Source: Streptomyces sp. NBC_01237
Lineage (GTDB): Bacteria > Actinomycetota > Actinomycetes > Streptomycetales > Streptomycetaceae
Direction of reading: 5' to 3'
DNA: 64,000 nucleotides
Assembly: GCF_035917275.1 (NCBI RefSeq)
Contig: NZ_CP108508.1
Span: 5,642,001-5,706,000 of the forward strand
The notes beneath the pieces are model-generated. The model had not been told where the DNA came from and made no database searches. It was given only the letters and a program-made list of their open reading frames with translations. This document shows positions 54,146 to 64,000 of this stretch, in pieces. The first letter of the stretch is position 1, and every line of letters begins with the position of its first letter. A program made the translations under genes and the position numbers.

Positions 54146-54829
54146 GTGTACCAGCTCAGCGGCGTCACCAAGCGCTACCGGCGCGGCAAGACCACCGTCG
54201 ACGCGCTCGCCGGTGTCGACCTGACCATCGAGGACGGTGGCAGGCTCGTCATCCAGGGGCCCACCGGCGGCGGGAAGTCCACCCTCCTCCAGATGCTCGG
54301 CGGTCTGGACCGGCCGACCGAGGGCTCCGTCGAACTCGACGGGGTCGACCTGGCGAAGCTCCCCGAGGCCAGGCTCACCAAGGTCCGGGCGGAGTCCATC
54401 GGCTTCGTCTTCCAGAGCTTCAACCTGATTCCCACCCTCACCGCCCAGGAGAACGTCGAGACCGCTCTCGTCCCGCTGGGCCTGGGGGCGAAGGCCCGCC
54501 GCGAACGGGCCTTCGAGGCCCTGGAGTCCGTGGGTCTCGGTGACCGGCCCGCCCATCTGCCGGGGGAGATGTCCGGCGGTCAGCAGCAGCGCGTCGCGAT
54601 CGCGCGGGCGCTGGTGAAGCGGCCCAAGGTACTGCTCGCCGATGAACCCACCGGCAACCTCGACGAGTCCATGCGCGACGAGATCATGGAACTGCTCGAC
54701 GGACTGTGGAAGGAGCACGGGCTGACCTTCGTGATGGTCACCCATGACAGCTCGATCGCCCGCAGAGCGCCCCGGCTCGCCACCATCCGCCAGGGCCGCG
54801 TCACCGTGACGGAGAACGCCTCGGCGTAA
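54146..54829 (+). CDS. MacB/LolD-type ABC transporter ATPase
   Basis: 227 residues. Walker A GPTGGGKST, Q-loop FVFQSFNLIPTLTAQENVE, signature MSGGQQQRVAIARAL, Walker B VLLADEPTGNLD and switch His in MVTHDSS. The FQSFNL and DEPTGNLD sequences are typical of the LolD/MacB subfamily that partners FtsX-type permeases. GTG at 54146 with AGCAGGAG eight nt upstream. Separated from its permease by 216 nt that hold tandem repeats. Confidence 0.9.
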   Translation: MYQLSGVTKRYRRGKTTVDALAGVDLTIEDGGRLVIQGPTGGGKSTLLQMLGGLDRPTEGSVELDGVDLAKLPEARLTKVRAESIGFVFQSFNLIPTLTAQENVETALVPLGLGAKARRERAFEALESVGLGDRPAHLPGEMSGGQQQRVAIARALVKRPKVLLADEPTGNLDESMRDEIMELLDGLWKEHGLTFVMVTHDSSIARRAPRLATIRQGRVTVTENASA

Positions 54830-54931
54830 GACGGGTGCCGCCGGGGCTGGCCGGCCCGGCGATGTGGAGTGGCCCGTCGGTGTGGTGCGGTGCGGCAGGG
54901 CGGTGCGCTCCGGCCGGGGGGTGGTGCGGCT

Positions 54932-55675
54932 TCATCCCGTCCGGGCGGCCACGGCGGCCCGGTAGCACAGCAGGTCCCTGCGCCGGATCTGGCGAATCCC
55001 CGCCAGATCCTCGTGGGGGCTGCCGTCCGTCAGGGTGCACAGTGCACCGGCTCCGGCGCCCGCGCCCGCACGCGCGCCCGGGTTCGCTCCCGCGCCGGTA
55101 CCCGCTCGCGCGCCCTCGGGCCGGTCGGGGGCACGGCCGGTGACATGGGCGCGCAGCCCGCGCCAGGGCTGGAACGGCAGCCAGAGGAGTCCGTACAGCC
55201 AGCGCCGCACCAGCAGCCGGAAGGCCGGCCGGCCCGCGTCGGGAAGGGCGATCACCCGGACGCCCATGATCAGTTTTCCCGCGCTCGCCCGCACGGCCGC
55301 GGTCAGCAGCACCTGGTTGGCGAACGACAGGGCCAGCGCCAGACCGACGAGCAGCGCGGCCGTCCGGCCCGCGCCGGGCGCGTTCAGATAGGGACGGACC
55401 AGCAACCCGACCGCCAGCAGACAGAGGTAGGAGTCGAGCCCGATCGCCAGATACCGCCGCATGTCCCCGGTCGCCGAGGGCAGGCGGGGCGGCCGGCCCG
55501 GCGTTCCGGGCGGGTACGGATGCGGATGACTCAGCGCTTCGGGCGCATAGGGGTACGGATGCGGATACGGGGGGAGCCGGTGCGGGCGCGCCTGGTGCGA
55601 CGCGACCGCGTGTGCGTACAACGGCGGTGTTCCCAACGGGCGTTGACCGCTCCGTGGCCCCCATGGCGTTGTCAT
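54932..55675 (-). CDS. RDD-family membrane protein
   Basis: 247 residues. A Pro/His/Tyr-rich cytoplasmic tail (1-68, HPYPYAPE, HPHPYPPGTP) precedes the RDD domain: RRYLAIGLDSYLCLLAVGLL (here with DSY after the Arg), a second segment AALLVGLALALSFANQVLL, the conserved SAGKLIMGVRV, and a third segment (RRWLYGLLWLPFQ). The C-terminal region contains an Ala/Gly-rich stretch (AGAGAGAGAL). Function of RDD proteins is mostly unknown. Confidence 0.82.
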   Translation of the reverse strand: MTTPWGPRSGQRPLGTPPLYAHAVASHQARPHRLPPYPHPYPYAPEALSHPHPYPPGTPGRPPRLPSATGDMRRYLAIGLDSYLCLLAVGLLVRPYLNAPGAGRTAALLVGLALALSFANQVLLTAAVRASAGKLIMGVRVIALPDAGRPAFRLLVRRWLYGLLWLPFQPWRGLRAHVTGRAPDRPEGARAGTGAGANPGARAGAGAGAGALCTLTDGSPHEDLAGIRQIRRRDLLCYRAAVAARTG

Positions 55676-55979
55676 GACGGCATCATGGCTGACCGTCAGG
55701 TGCCGTGTCGCGCTTCCCGCAGGGTAAGAACTCGCTCATCGGATCACCCTCGCACAACCCGGCCCGGCGTACCGGCCTCCGTGCCTCCCGGGCAAGGAGG
55801 GCAAGGAGGGGCAAGGCGGTGCAACGGGGTCACGAGGGCGACGGGCCCCCGCCGTCGCCACGGTGCGCTCCACCGGCCGGGCTCCGTATCGGGCCCGGCT
55901 TCCCGTCGGGCCGTGCGCAGCGTCCGGCCGGGCTCCGCGTCGGGCCGGGCTCCGGCTCCGTATCGGGCCCGGCTCCGGA
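55676..55979. other. 304-nt intergenic region with degenerate repeats
   Basis: No gene seen. From about 55870 to 55978 it consists of degenerate copies of GGGCTCCGTATCGGGCCCGG / GTCGGGCCGGGCTCCG. A GGCAAGGAGGGCAAGGAGGG repeat lies at about 55790-55818. Confidence 0.5.
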
Positions 55980-57659
55980 TCACCCGCAGCCGTCACCGGT
56001 CCACGGCAGCCGGTAGCGCGCGTCCAGCCGGTACTCACCGCCCCGGTCCACCGTGAGCCGTGTCCACTCGCCGTCCCGGCGCACGCACCCGCCGCCGTCC
56101 GCCCGCAGCCACGGCGAGTACGCGATCCGGATCCGTACCGAACCGGCCGCGGGCATCCGCAGCACCAGCGAAGCCGCGTCCCCGCGCACCACGGCACCCG
56201 GCGCGGACACCAGCGGCACGGCGTCGCGGACCCGGTAGATCCGCCACCCCTCGTCCTGCCACACCGGCTCCAGCCAGTCGGTACCGCGCCGTACGATCCC
56301 GGCCTCCGCCGCGGCCGGGCTGTCCGGCTTCCCGCTGTGCAGGACCACCAGTCCGACGCCCCAGCGATCCAGCCAGCCGCGGTAGGCCGCAGGGGTCAGG
56401 GTGCCCTCGTAGAACAGCCGCCCGCGCTCCACGTCCAGTTGGCGGTTCCAGCCGCGCGCCATGGAGGCGTACCGGGCGATCACGGCGGCCTCCCGGTGGT
56501 CGCGGGCCGGGACGACCTCGATCCGGGTGCGGTCGGCGCCGAAGCGGTGCAGGGCGGCGACGACCCCGTCGGTGTGCGCGGCCCAGGCGGGCACGTCGTT
56601 GGAGACCTTCAGATCGTCGTTGGTCTTGTCCACCACCCAGCCGGTGTTGACGGCCAGCACCGCCGCCAGCACCACCGTCGGTACCACCGCTGGCACCGCG
56701 CCGCGCGCCCGCTGGACGCCGCGCACCGGCCCCGCGCCCGGCCCTGGCCGGACGACGCGTGCCGTCAGGGCGGCCAGCAGCACGGGCGGACCGGCGACCC
56801 CCACCAGCCGCTCCACGTTCGTCCCGATGGGCGAGGAGACCAGAAAGGTCAGGACGACGCCGGCCGCGTACACGGCGCCCGCGAACCGCACCACCCGCCA
56901 GCCGCCCTCGCGCGGCGCCGCCAGCCACACGGCCGCGCAGGTTGCGAGCGGCATCCACAGCTTCCCGGAGGGCATCGGCTGCTCCCCCGAGAACGGGAAG
57001 AGCACCGTGGTCACCGCCACCACCGCGAAGGGCGGCAGCACCAGCGCCAGGGCCCGGTGCCACCGGCGGTCGAGCCCGTGGGCCGCACCCGCCACCACCA
57101 GGAACAGTCCCGCCACCGGGCTCGCGGCCGTCGTCAGTACACCGCACACCGCCGCGAGCGCCGGACGGCTCCGTACGTACAGCAGCGCGACCAGGCCGAA
57201 CGCCACGCCCAGCGCGAACGTCGTCCGCCCCGACGCGACATTGCACCAGAGCGCCAACGACCCCAGCACCGCGGGTGCCAGTGGCCACCGCGCCCCGCCG
57301 CGCACGCACAGCCGGGCCAGCGCCCACGACCCCAGGAGCCCGGCGCCCACGGACACCGCCCGCACACCCACCAGCCCCATCAACGGCGGTGCCAGCACGC
57401 TGTAGTTGGCGGTGTGCGTCCCGCCGTACCAGGAGAGGTTATACGCGGACGAGGGGTGCCGCGAGACGAAGTCGGCCCAGGCGACCTGTGCCGCCAGATC
57501 CCCGCCGCCGGTGGCCAGGACCGTCGCCCACACCACGTACAACGGCACCACCGCCAGCGTCGCGACGAGCGGCACCTGCCACAGGGCGCGGTTTCCGCCG
57601 CCGCTCACCGTGGCGACCGGGCCGGGCGTGTGCGCACGGACGCTCTCGGTGATCCCCAT
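55980..57659 (-). CDS. polytopic membrane protein, glycosyltransferase-C-like
   Basis: 559 residues with about 10 membrane segments in residues 30-350 and a soluble extracytoplasmic C-terminal domain. The first long loop has WADFVSRHPSSAYNLSWYGG, resembling the start of GT-C-type membrane glycosyltransferases, but I cannot point to a confirmed catalytic acid. The C-terminal part ends with beta-rich segments (VLRMPAAGSVRIRIAYSPWL; GGEYRLDARYRL). I recognise no named family with confidence; a cell-envelope role is an inference. ATG at 57659 begins MGITESVRAHT. Confidence 0.68.
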   Translation of the reverse strand: MGITESVRAHTPGPVATVSGGGNRALWQVPLVATLAVVPLYVVWATVLATGGGDLAAQVAWADFVSRHPSSAYNLSWYGGTHTANYSVLAPPLMGLVGVRAVSVGAGLLGSWALARLCVRGGARWPLAPAVLGSLALWCNVASGRTTFALGVAFGLVALLYVRSRPALAAVCGVLTTAASPVAGLFLVVAGAAHGLDRRWHRALALVLPPFAVVAVTTVLFPFSGEQPMPSGKLWMPLATCAAVWLAAPREGGWRVVRFAGAVYAAGVVLTFLVSSPIGTNVERLVGVAGPPVLLAALTARVVRPGPGAGPVRGVQRARGAVPAVVPTVVLAAVLAVNTGWVVDKTNDDLKVSNDVPAWAAHTDGVVAALHRFGADRTRIEVVPARDHREAAVIARYASMARGWNRQLDVERGRLFYEGTLTPAAYRGWLDRWGVGLVVLHSGKPDSPAAAEAGIVRRGTDWLEPVWQDEGWRIYRVRDAVPLVSAPGAVVRGDAASLVLRMPAAGSVRIRIAYSPWLRADGGGCVRRDGEWTRLTVDRGGEYRLDARYRLPWTGDGCG

Positions 57660-57746
57660 GCGCAGAGACCCTAACCGGGCGGGGCCACCCTTTACGGTGA
57701 GGGGAACGTATGCGCGAACGGGCACGAAGGGCGGCCGGGTACGGCT

Positions 57747-58115
57747 ATGGAGAACGACGACGCCATCTGGCGGCTGAGGCTGCGACTGCCCTCACGGCGG
57801 GGCGAGGACCTGGTCGGCGCCATCGCCGTCGACGAGCACGACTTCCCCTGGCTGCACGGCCGGTTCCTGGCCGGCCCCGCCCATGAGGAGGTGCGCGACC
57901 TCTTCGCCCGCGAACTGGTCCTCCTCGACCGGATGGACGAGGACGGGAGCGACGAGAGCGCCGAAGCCTGGGAGGCGGTCCACGACCAGGTGAACCGGAC
58001 GATGACCCTGACCCGGCCGACGGGCGGGACGGTCGCCGAGTTCCTGCTGCACATCCAGGACGGCCGAGCCTGGTTCCGGTGGGTCGACACCCCCGTCCCG
58101 GTGGACGAGGTGTAG
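57747..58115 (+). CDS. small protein of unknown function
   Basis: 122 residues, acidic, soluble. IWRLRLRLPSRRGEDLVGAI and TVAEFLLHIQDGRAWFRWVD suggest a compact alpha/beta fold, with a helical acidic middle (LDRMDEDGSDESAEAWEAVH). No family recognised. It starts 87 nt from the divergent membrane-protein gene. Confidence 0.65.
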   Translation: MENDDAIWRLRLRLPSRRGEDLVGAIAVDEHDFPWLHGRFLAGPAHEEVRDLFARELVLLDRMDEDGSDESAEAWEAVHDQVNRTMTLTRPTGGTVAEFLLHIQDGRAWFRWVDTPVPVDEV

Positions 58116-58206
58116 GTGGGTACACCCCGGACCAGGGTGAGAGCTCCCTCGTGACGGCCGGCTCCGGCCGGGAGACTCGGTGCATCACCCCAAAACGGAG
58201 GACACC

Positions 58207-60031
<1,825 letters not shown>

Positions 60032-60044
60032 CCGTGGACGCCGC

Positions 60045-60083
60045 GGGCACCGGTCCGGCCGGCCTCCGACCGGACCGGTGCCC
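60045..60083 (+). terminator. terminator after gdhA
   Basis: 14-bp perfect stem GGGCACCGGTCCGG / CCGGACCGGTGCCC, 11-nt loop. Confidence 0.88.
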
Positions 60084-60122
60084 GTTCGCCACGACGGCGC
60101 CCGCGCCCAGGACCGCCCGCGT

Positions 60123-60188
60123 CTTCCCGTAGGACGGCCTGTCCCTTCCCGTAGGAGGGACTGCCCCTTCCCGCAGGACGGCCGCGCG
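60123..60188 (+). repeat. three 22-bp tandem repeats upstream of popR
   Basis: CTTCCCGTAGGACGGCCTGTCC-type units start at 60123, 60145 and 60167. The constant period of 22 bp is about two helix turns. They lie between the gdhA terminator and the PopR-type box. Confidence 0.75.
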
Positions 60189-60197
60189 TCACGGGAC

Positions 60198-60212
60198 TTC
60201 GCCGACAGCAGA
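60198..60212 (-). promoter_or_regulatory. PopR-type box upstream of popR
   Basis: On the minus strand TCTGCTGTCGGCGAA; 14 of 15 bases equal one of the two boxes upstream of clpP3 (62083-62097) and it resembles the published PopR site TCTGCC-N3-GGCAGA. 62 nt before the popR start. Confidence 0.6.
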
Positions 60213-60273
60213 TCCGCCCCGGGCACAACGCCCGCACCTCGCCCGCCGGGCGCGACGCTCCTACTCTGGAGCG

Positions 60274-60690
60274 GTGAGCACCCATGCGACGAACCAAGCC
60301 CGCGTCATCCCCCTGCGCCCGTTCCCCGCGACGCGGCCGGACGCCGCCGCGCCCGCCGCGCCCGCGCCCAGAGAGCCGCTCTGGCGGGACATCGTCGGTG
60401 ACGTCCTGCGCCGGGAGCGACTGGACCAGGAGCGCACGCTCAAGGACGTGGCCGACGCGGCGCGGATCTCGATGGCCTATCTCTCCGAGGTGGAGCGCGG
60501 ACGCAAGGAGGCGTCGTCGGAAGTCCTCGCGGCCGCCGCGCACGCGCTCGGTCTCAGCCTCGCGGATGTCCTCGGTCTGGCCCGAGCCGATCTGGTCCGT
60601 CTGACCGGTGCACGCCCCCTGACCACCCGCCTCGGCCGCGCCGCCGCCCCGTCCGGGGCCATGAGGGGAGAGGTGAGCCTGGCGGCCTGA
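60274..60690 (+). CDS. popR: PopR-like regulator of clpP3-clpP4
   Basis: 138 residues. XRE-type helix-turn-helix at about 42-100 (ERLDQERTLKDVADAARISM, AYLSEVERGRKEASSEVLAA). The chain ends in ...EVSLAA; in S. lividans PopR the two final alanines are needed for its degradation by the ClpP1P2 protease. PopR activates the clpP3-clpP4 operon when ClpP1P2 is missing. The gene is convergent with the clpP pair here, and boxes of the PopR type lie upstream of both transcription units. GTG start after CTGGAGC. Confidence 0.85.
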   Translation: MSTHATNQARVIPLRPFPATRPDAAAPAAPAPREPLWRDIVGDVLRRERLDQERTLKDVADAARISMAYLSEVERGRKEASSEVLAAAAHALGLSLADVLGLARADLVRLTGARPLTTRLGRAAAPSGAMRGEVSLAA

Positions 60691-60738
60691 AGCCGGGGAG
60701 CCCCCCGCTCCCCCCGCCTCCGGCCGCCCGCCCCGCCG

Positions 60739-61344
60739 TCAGACGCGCGCTGGGACTCTGCGGCTGAGCACCTCGTCGGCGAGCCCGTACGCCACCGCCT
60801 CGTGCGGGGTGAAGATCTTGTCCCGGTCCATGTCCGCGCGGAGCGTCGCGAGGTCGTGGCCGGTGTGCCGGGACAGGACCTCCTCGACCTCGGAACGGAT
60901 CCGGAGCATCTCCGCGGCGTGCACGCGCAGATCCGACACCGTCCCCTGCTGCCCACCGCTCGCCGGCTGCCCCAGCAGCACACGGGAGTGTTCGAGCACG
61001 AACCGCCGTCCCGGATTCCCCCCGGCCAGCAGCACCGCCGCCGTCGAGGCGGCCTGCCCCACGCAGAACGTCGAGATCGGCGAGGCGACGAAGCTCATCG
61101 TGTCGTAGATGGCCATCAGTGAAGTGAACGAGCCACCGGGGGAGTTGATGTAGATCGCGATCTCCGTGTCCGGGCTCGACGACTCCAGGTGGAGCAGCTG
61201 GGCGATGACGACGTTGGCGACCCCGTCGTCGATCTCGGTACCGAGGAAGATGATCCGCTCCGACAGCAGCCGGCTGAAGACGTCGTAGGACCGCTCGCCC
61301 TGCGGGGTGCGCTCGACGACGTTCGGAATCGTGTACTGGCCCAT
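60739..61344 (-). CDS. clpP4: ClpP-family subunit ClpP4, catalytic His replaced
   Basis: 201 residues, ClpP fold. [19 protein letters not shown] is intact, Ser100 lies in [15 protein letters not shown] and Asp171 in ADMDRDKIF. The His of the triad, found in the MHQP loop, is Gly125 here ([11 protein letters not shown]), so the subunit is probably inactive alone and may serve in a mixed ring with ClpP3. Starts 2 nt after clpP3 ends, ensuring equal synthesis. Order and neighbour popR agree with the clpP3-clpP4 operon of S. lividans. Confidence 0.87.
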   Translation of the reverse strand: MGQYTIPNVVERTPQGERSYDVFSRLLSERIIFLGTEIDDGVANVVIAQLLHLESSSPDTEIAIYINSPGGSFTSLMAIYDTMSFVASPISTFCVGQAASTAAVLLAGGNPGRRFVLEHSRVLLGQPASGGQQGTVSDLRVHAAEMLRIRSEVEEVLSRHTGHDLATLRADMDRDKIFTPHEAVAYGLADEVLSRRVPARV

Positions 61345-61346
61345 GA

Positions 61347-61985
61347 TCAGAGTCCGATCCGTCGTCGTGAACCCGCCGGCCGTACGTCGTCGAGCGCGTC
61401 GACGACGCGGTCGACCATGCCGTACGCCTTTGCCTGCTCGGCCGTGAACCAGCGGTCGCGGTCACCGTCGCGGGAGACCGTCTCCGCGCTCTGCCCCGTG
61501 TGCTCGGCGGTGATCCGCTCGACGGCTCGCTTGGTGAACTCCAGGTTCTCCGCCTGGATCGCGATGTCGGCAGCCGTCCCGCCGATCCCGGCCGACGGCT
61601 GATGCATCATGATCCGCGCGTTGGGCAGCGCGAAGCGCTTCCCGGCCGTCCCGACGGTGAGCAGGAACTGCCCCATGCTCGCCGCGAACCCCATCGCGAG
61701 GGTGGAGACGTCGTTGGGGATCAGCCGCATCGTGTCGTAGATCGCGAGCCCGGCGGTCACGGAGCCGCCGGGGCTGTTGATGTAAAGGCTGATGTCGGTG
61801 CGCGGGTCCTCCGCCGACAGCAGGAGCAGTTGTGCGCAGACCCGGTTCGCGGAGACCTCGTCCACCTGTGTGCCGAGGAAGACGATCCGCTGGGTGAGGA
61901 GCTGCGCGGCCAGATGGTCGTCGAACCTGGTCGAGGGCGTGTCCTCGTCGGTGGCGCGCGGGTACGGGGCGAGGTGTGGTGACAT
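61347..61985 (-). CDS. clpP3: ATP-dependent Clp protease proteolytic subunit ClpP3
   Basis: 212 residues with a complete triad: Ser103 ([11 protein letters not shown]), His128 ([10 protein letters not shown]), Asp173 (SRDGDRDRW). [19 protein letters not shown] is the standard ClpP helix-loop. First gene of the operon; ATG at 61985 follows GGGAGGA. It forms the second ClpP pair of streptomycetes, normally silent and induced by PopR when ClpP1P2 fails. Two adjacent PopR-type boxes lie 83-112 nt upstream. Confidence 0.9.
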   Translation of the reverse strand: MSPHLAPYPRATDEDTPSTRFDDHLAAQLLTQRIVFLGTQVDEVSANRVCAQLLLLSAEDPRTDISLYINSPGGSVTAGLAIYDTMRLIPNDVSTLAMGFAASMGQFLLTVGTAGKRFALPNARIMMHQPSAGIGGTAADIAIQAENLEFTKRAVERITAEHTGQSAETVSRDGDRDRWFTAEQAKAYGMVDRVVDALDDVRPAGSRRRIGL

Positions 61986-62067
61986 GCGGTCCTCCCAGTG
62001 GCCGGCGCGGCTGCTGCCGCCGCGTTGCCTCCACCTTTGCCCCGCCCGCACCGGCCGCGGGGTTTTC

Positions 62068-62097
62068 TCGGCCCACGGCAGATTCGCCGACGGCAGA
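62068..62097 (-). promoter_or_regulatory. two adjacent PopR-type boxes upstream of clpP3
   Basis: Read on the minus strand: TCTGCCGTCGGCGAA followed at once by TCTGCCGTGGGCCGA. Both start with TCTGCC-N3-GGC, the left part of the known PopR site TCTGCC-N3-GGCAGA, which is also described as two neighbouring copies. Confidence 0.7.
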
Positions 62098-62116
62098 GCG
62101 GCCCCTGAACACGAAA

Positions 62117-62146
62117 GCGGCGGCGGGCCCGAAGGCCCGCCGCCGC
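62117..62146 (-). terminator. terminator after msrA
   Basis: 13-bp perfect stem GCGGCGGCGGGCC / GGCCCGCCGCCGC, 4-nt CGAA loop. Confidence 0.88.
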
Positions 62147-62212
62147 AGTCCCGTTCGCGAGCGGTCACCCCGGCCGACGGTCACCCCGGCCGGTGGTCAC
62201 CCCGGCTTCCGG

Positions 62213-62884
62213 TCATTCGCCCGTCGACGCCGGAGCCACCCCGATCGGGCAGGAGACGCCCGTTCCGCCGATCCCGCAGTAACCCGCCGGATTTTTGTCC
62301 AAGTACTGCTGGTGATAGGCCTCGGCAGGCCAGAACGGCCGGCCCTCCGCCGGGAGGATCTCGGTGGTGATCGTCCCGAAGCCGGAGCCGGTCAGGACCT
62401 GCTGGTACGCCTCGCGGGACGCGGTCACCGCCGCCGCCTGCTCGGGGGAATGGGTGTAGATCGCCGAGCGGTACTGGGTGCCCACGTCGTTGCCCTGGCG
62501 GAAGCCCTGGGTCGGGTTGTGGGACTCCCAGAAGAGCTTCAGCAGCTCCGCGTACGTGACCACCTTCGGGTCGAAGACCACACGGACGGCCTCGGTGTGG
62601 CCGGTCAGACCCGAGCAGGCCTCCTCGTACGTGGGGTTCTCGGTGTATCCGCCCTGGTAACCGACGAGGGTCGTCCAGACACCCTCCGTCTGCCAGAACT
62701 TACGCTCGGCGCCCCAGAAACAGCCCAGCGCGAAGTCCGCGGTCTCCAGGCCCTCCGGGTACGGACCCAGCAGCGGATTGCCCAGGACCGTGTGGCGGGA
62801 GGGGACAGTGAATTCGGGGGTGGACCGGCCGCGCAGGGCCTGCTCGGGGGTGGGGAGCTCGGGGGTACGGCTGTTCAGGAACAT
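62213..62884 (-). CDS. msrA: peptide methionine-S-sulfoxide reductase
   Basis: 223 residues. Catalytic Cys in [41 protein letters not shown] and the C-terminal [13 protein letters not shown] with resolving cysteines. Reduces the S-form of oxidised methionine in proteins, with thioredoxin. The N-terminal ~45 residues are an extension common in the longer MsrA type. ATG at 62884 has GGAGGAG upstream. Confidence 0.93.
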   Translation of the reverse strand: MFLNSRTPELPTPEQALRGRSTPEFTVPSRHTVLGNPLLGPYPEGLETADFALGCFWGAERKFWQTEGVWTTLVGYQGGYTENPTYEEACSGLTGHTEAVRVVFDPKVVTYAELLKLFWESHNPTQGFRQGNDVGTQYRSAIYTHSPEQAAAVTASREAYQQVLTGSGFGTITTEILPAEGRPFWPAEAYHQQYLDKNPAGYCGIGGTGVSCPIGVAPASTGE

Positions 62885-62942
62885 GCGGGGGCTCCTCCGG
62901 GGGCCGGGTGCGGGGTCGCTACTTACAACAAAGGTGCGGCGG

Positions 62943-63149
62943 TCAGGATTCCGGGCCGCCCGCCGACGGGCCGCCCGCCGAGGGGCCATCCGCCGACGGG
63001 CCGCCCGCCGACGGGTCCCTGCCCTCGCGCCGTGCGCCGGCGCCGGCTGCGGACTCGTGCGCCGCCATGTACGCGGCCGTCTTCCGCCTCGCCCGGAGCC
63101 ACAGCCAGACGGCGAGCGCGATCATGACGAGCGGGATCAGTCGTGCCAT
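62943..63149 (-). CDS. small membrane protein with PSAGG repeats
   Basis: 68 residues: one membrane segment at the N-terminus ([15 protein letters not shown]), a basic helix ([14 protein letters not shown]), and a tail of four near-identical 5-residue units ([10 protein letters not shown]) produced by 15-bp tandem repeats at the 3' end. Function unknown. Confidence 0.6.
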   Translation of the reverse strand: MARLIPLVMIALAVWLWLRARRKTAAYMAAHESAAGAGARREGRDPSAGGPSADGPSAGGPSAGGPES

Positions 63150-63220
63150 GCGGGATACCGGTCCAATCCGAAGGAGGAGTCCGAGAGGCAGGTGCGGGGG
63201 AGCCCCGGGGAAGCCGCGGG

Positions 63221-64000
63221 TCAGTGCGGCAGGGTGGCCGGGCTGCCGCCGTTCGCCTCGTACCCGGCGACCGCGAGCGCCCGGTAGACCGTGTACTCGG
63301 CGGCCGGGTCGGGGTCCTGCGTCCACGGCAGCGCGCCCACGTGCCCGTCGATGTGGACCAGCTGGTGCATCGCCTCCGACCAGCGCTCCATCCGGACCAG
63401 GAACAGCACCAGGAGGTGGCGCACATGGGCCAGCATCGGGTCGTCCGCACGGGCCGCGTGCACCGCGAACATCGCGCCCTCGACCGCCTTCCCCACCACG
63501 ACGCCCCGGTAGAAGCCCTGGACCAGATTGACCTCGGGCAGGTGCTCGTACACCGCGAACAGCGGCAGCGCGGCGAGCAGTGAACCCTGCGGGGCGCGGG
63601 CGGCGGCCGCGGTGGCGAACCGCTCGGCCTCCTCACGCGAACCGTGCCACTTCTCGCACCAGAAGTGCAGCGCGGCGATATGCGCCCCCATATGCGCCGG
63701 GGCGCGGTCGATGATCTTCGCCCAGAGCTGGTCGAACTGCTCGTGGGAGTAGCCCAGTCCACGGGCCACGGCCAGTTCGACGAGGTACGGCACCGGGTCG
63801 CCGGGCGCCAGCAGGGCCGCCTCGCCACAGACCGTACGGGCCTCCTCCAGGATGATCCGGAAGTCGTCCGACCCGGCGGTGGACGACCGCCACGCCTGCT
63901 GCACCAGGAACTCCGCGTGCACCGCCGCGCCGCCCGCGTCCTTCGGGGACTCCGCACGCCAGGAGCGCAGCCACGCCCCGCCCACGCCCGGCTGCCGCGC
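63221..64000 (-). CDS. helical-repeat protein of unknown function (partial, 5' end off the window)
   Basis: At least 260 residues; the frame is open to the right edge, so the start is probably outside (an internal GTG at 63985 would be unusually placed). All-helical with repeated pairs such as PGDPVPYLVELAVARGLGYS, FDQLWAKIIDRAPAHMGAHI and LFAVYEHLPEVNLVQGFYRG, reminiscent of TPR-like proteins of the DUF4034-type. No signal peptide visible in the part seen. Function unknown. Confidence 0.65.
   Translation of the reverse strand, partial: ARQPGVGGAWLRSWRAESPKDAGGAAVHAEFLVQQAWRSSTAGSDDFRIILEEARTVCGEAALLAPGDPVPYLVELAVARGLGYSHEQFDQLWAKIIDRAPAHMGAHIAALHFWCEKWHGSREEAERFATAAAARAPQGSLLAALPLFAVYEHLPEVNLVQGFYRGVVVGKAVEGAMFAVHAARADDPMLAHVRHLLVLFLVRMERWSEAMHQLVHIDGHVGALPWTQDPDPAAEYTVYRALAVAGYEANGGSPATLPH

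Overview
The window reads as the chromosomal core of a Streptomyces species. GC is very high, GTG starts are frequent, 4-nt GTGA overlaps couple genes, and the gene families are typical of the genus (AfsQ1/Q2-SigQ, PopR/ClpP3-ClpP4, acyl-CoA carboxylase with a small epsilon subunit, LAxTG surface proteins). Much of the order from about 5.5 kb to 52 kb matches what I remember of the S. coelicolor SCO49xx neighbourhood. That comparison is from memory, not from a search. I saw no rRNA, tRNA, insertion sequence, integrase or CRISPR array.

Layout. 0-6.3 kb: the start of a secreted protein, a STAS protein, a SnoaL-tailed ECF sigma factor with a possible coupled small gene, an L,D-transpeptidase, a divergent MFS/LysR pair and a hydrolase-fold protein without its nucleophile. 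6.3-18.6 kb: adenosine deaminase, small secreted proteins, the afsQ1-afsQ2-lipoprotein operon divergent from sigQ, a uridine-kinase-like protein, and a deoC-ALDH-ALDH operon. 19.4-31.1 kb: a one-strand cluster built like a Pst phosphate importer but enlarged with three different substrate-binding-type proteins, an Ig-like LAxTG surface protein and a sortase homologue that has lost its catalytic His and Cys. 31.1-37.9 kb: phosphosugar mutase, purine nucleoside phosphorylase, a quinone-reductase flavoprotein and DeoR and TetR regulators. 38-50 kb: acyl-CoA carboxylase subunits, biotin ligase, Maf, class III cyclase, enoyl-CoA hydratase, a GGDEF protein and hutH. 50-64 kb: a lipoprotein L,D-transpeptidase, a MacB-type ABC exporter, membrane proteins, glutamate dehydrogenase, the popR/clpP3-clpP4 proteolysis locus, msrA and a protein cut by the right edge.

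How the genes work together. Adenosine deaminase, purine nucleoside phosphorylase, phosphosugar mutase, deoxyribose-phosphate aldolase and aldehyde dehydrogenase form a (deoxy)nucleoside salvage route. Three of these transcription units carry the same 12-bp palindrome CTACGCGCGTAG just upstream of the start codon, so they look like one scattered regulon. The AfsQ1/Q2 system has a perfect GTnAC-N6-GTnAC box in front of sigQ. The PopR/ClpP locus shows 15-bp boxes of the PopR type both at clpP3 and at popR itself. The extended Pst-like cluster with the inactive-looking sortase is the best candidate for an undescribed system.
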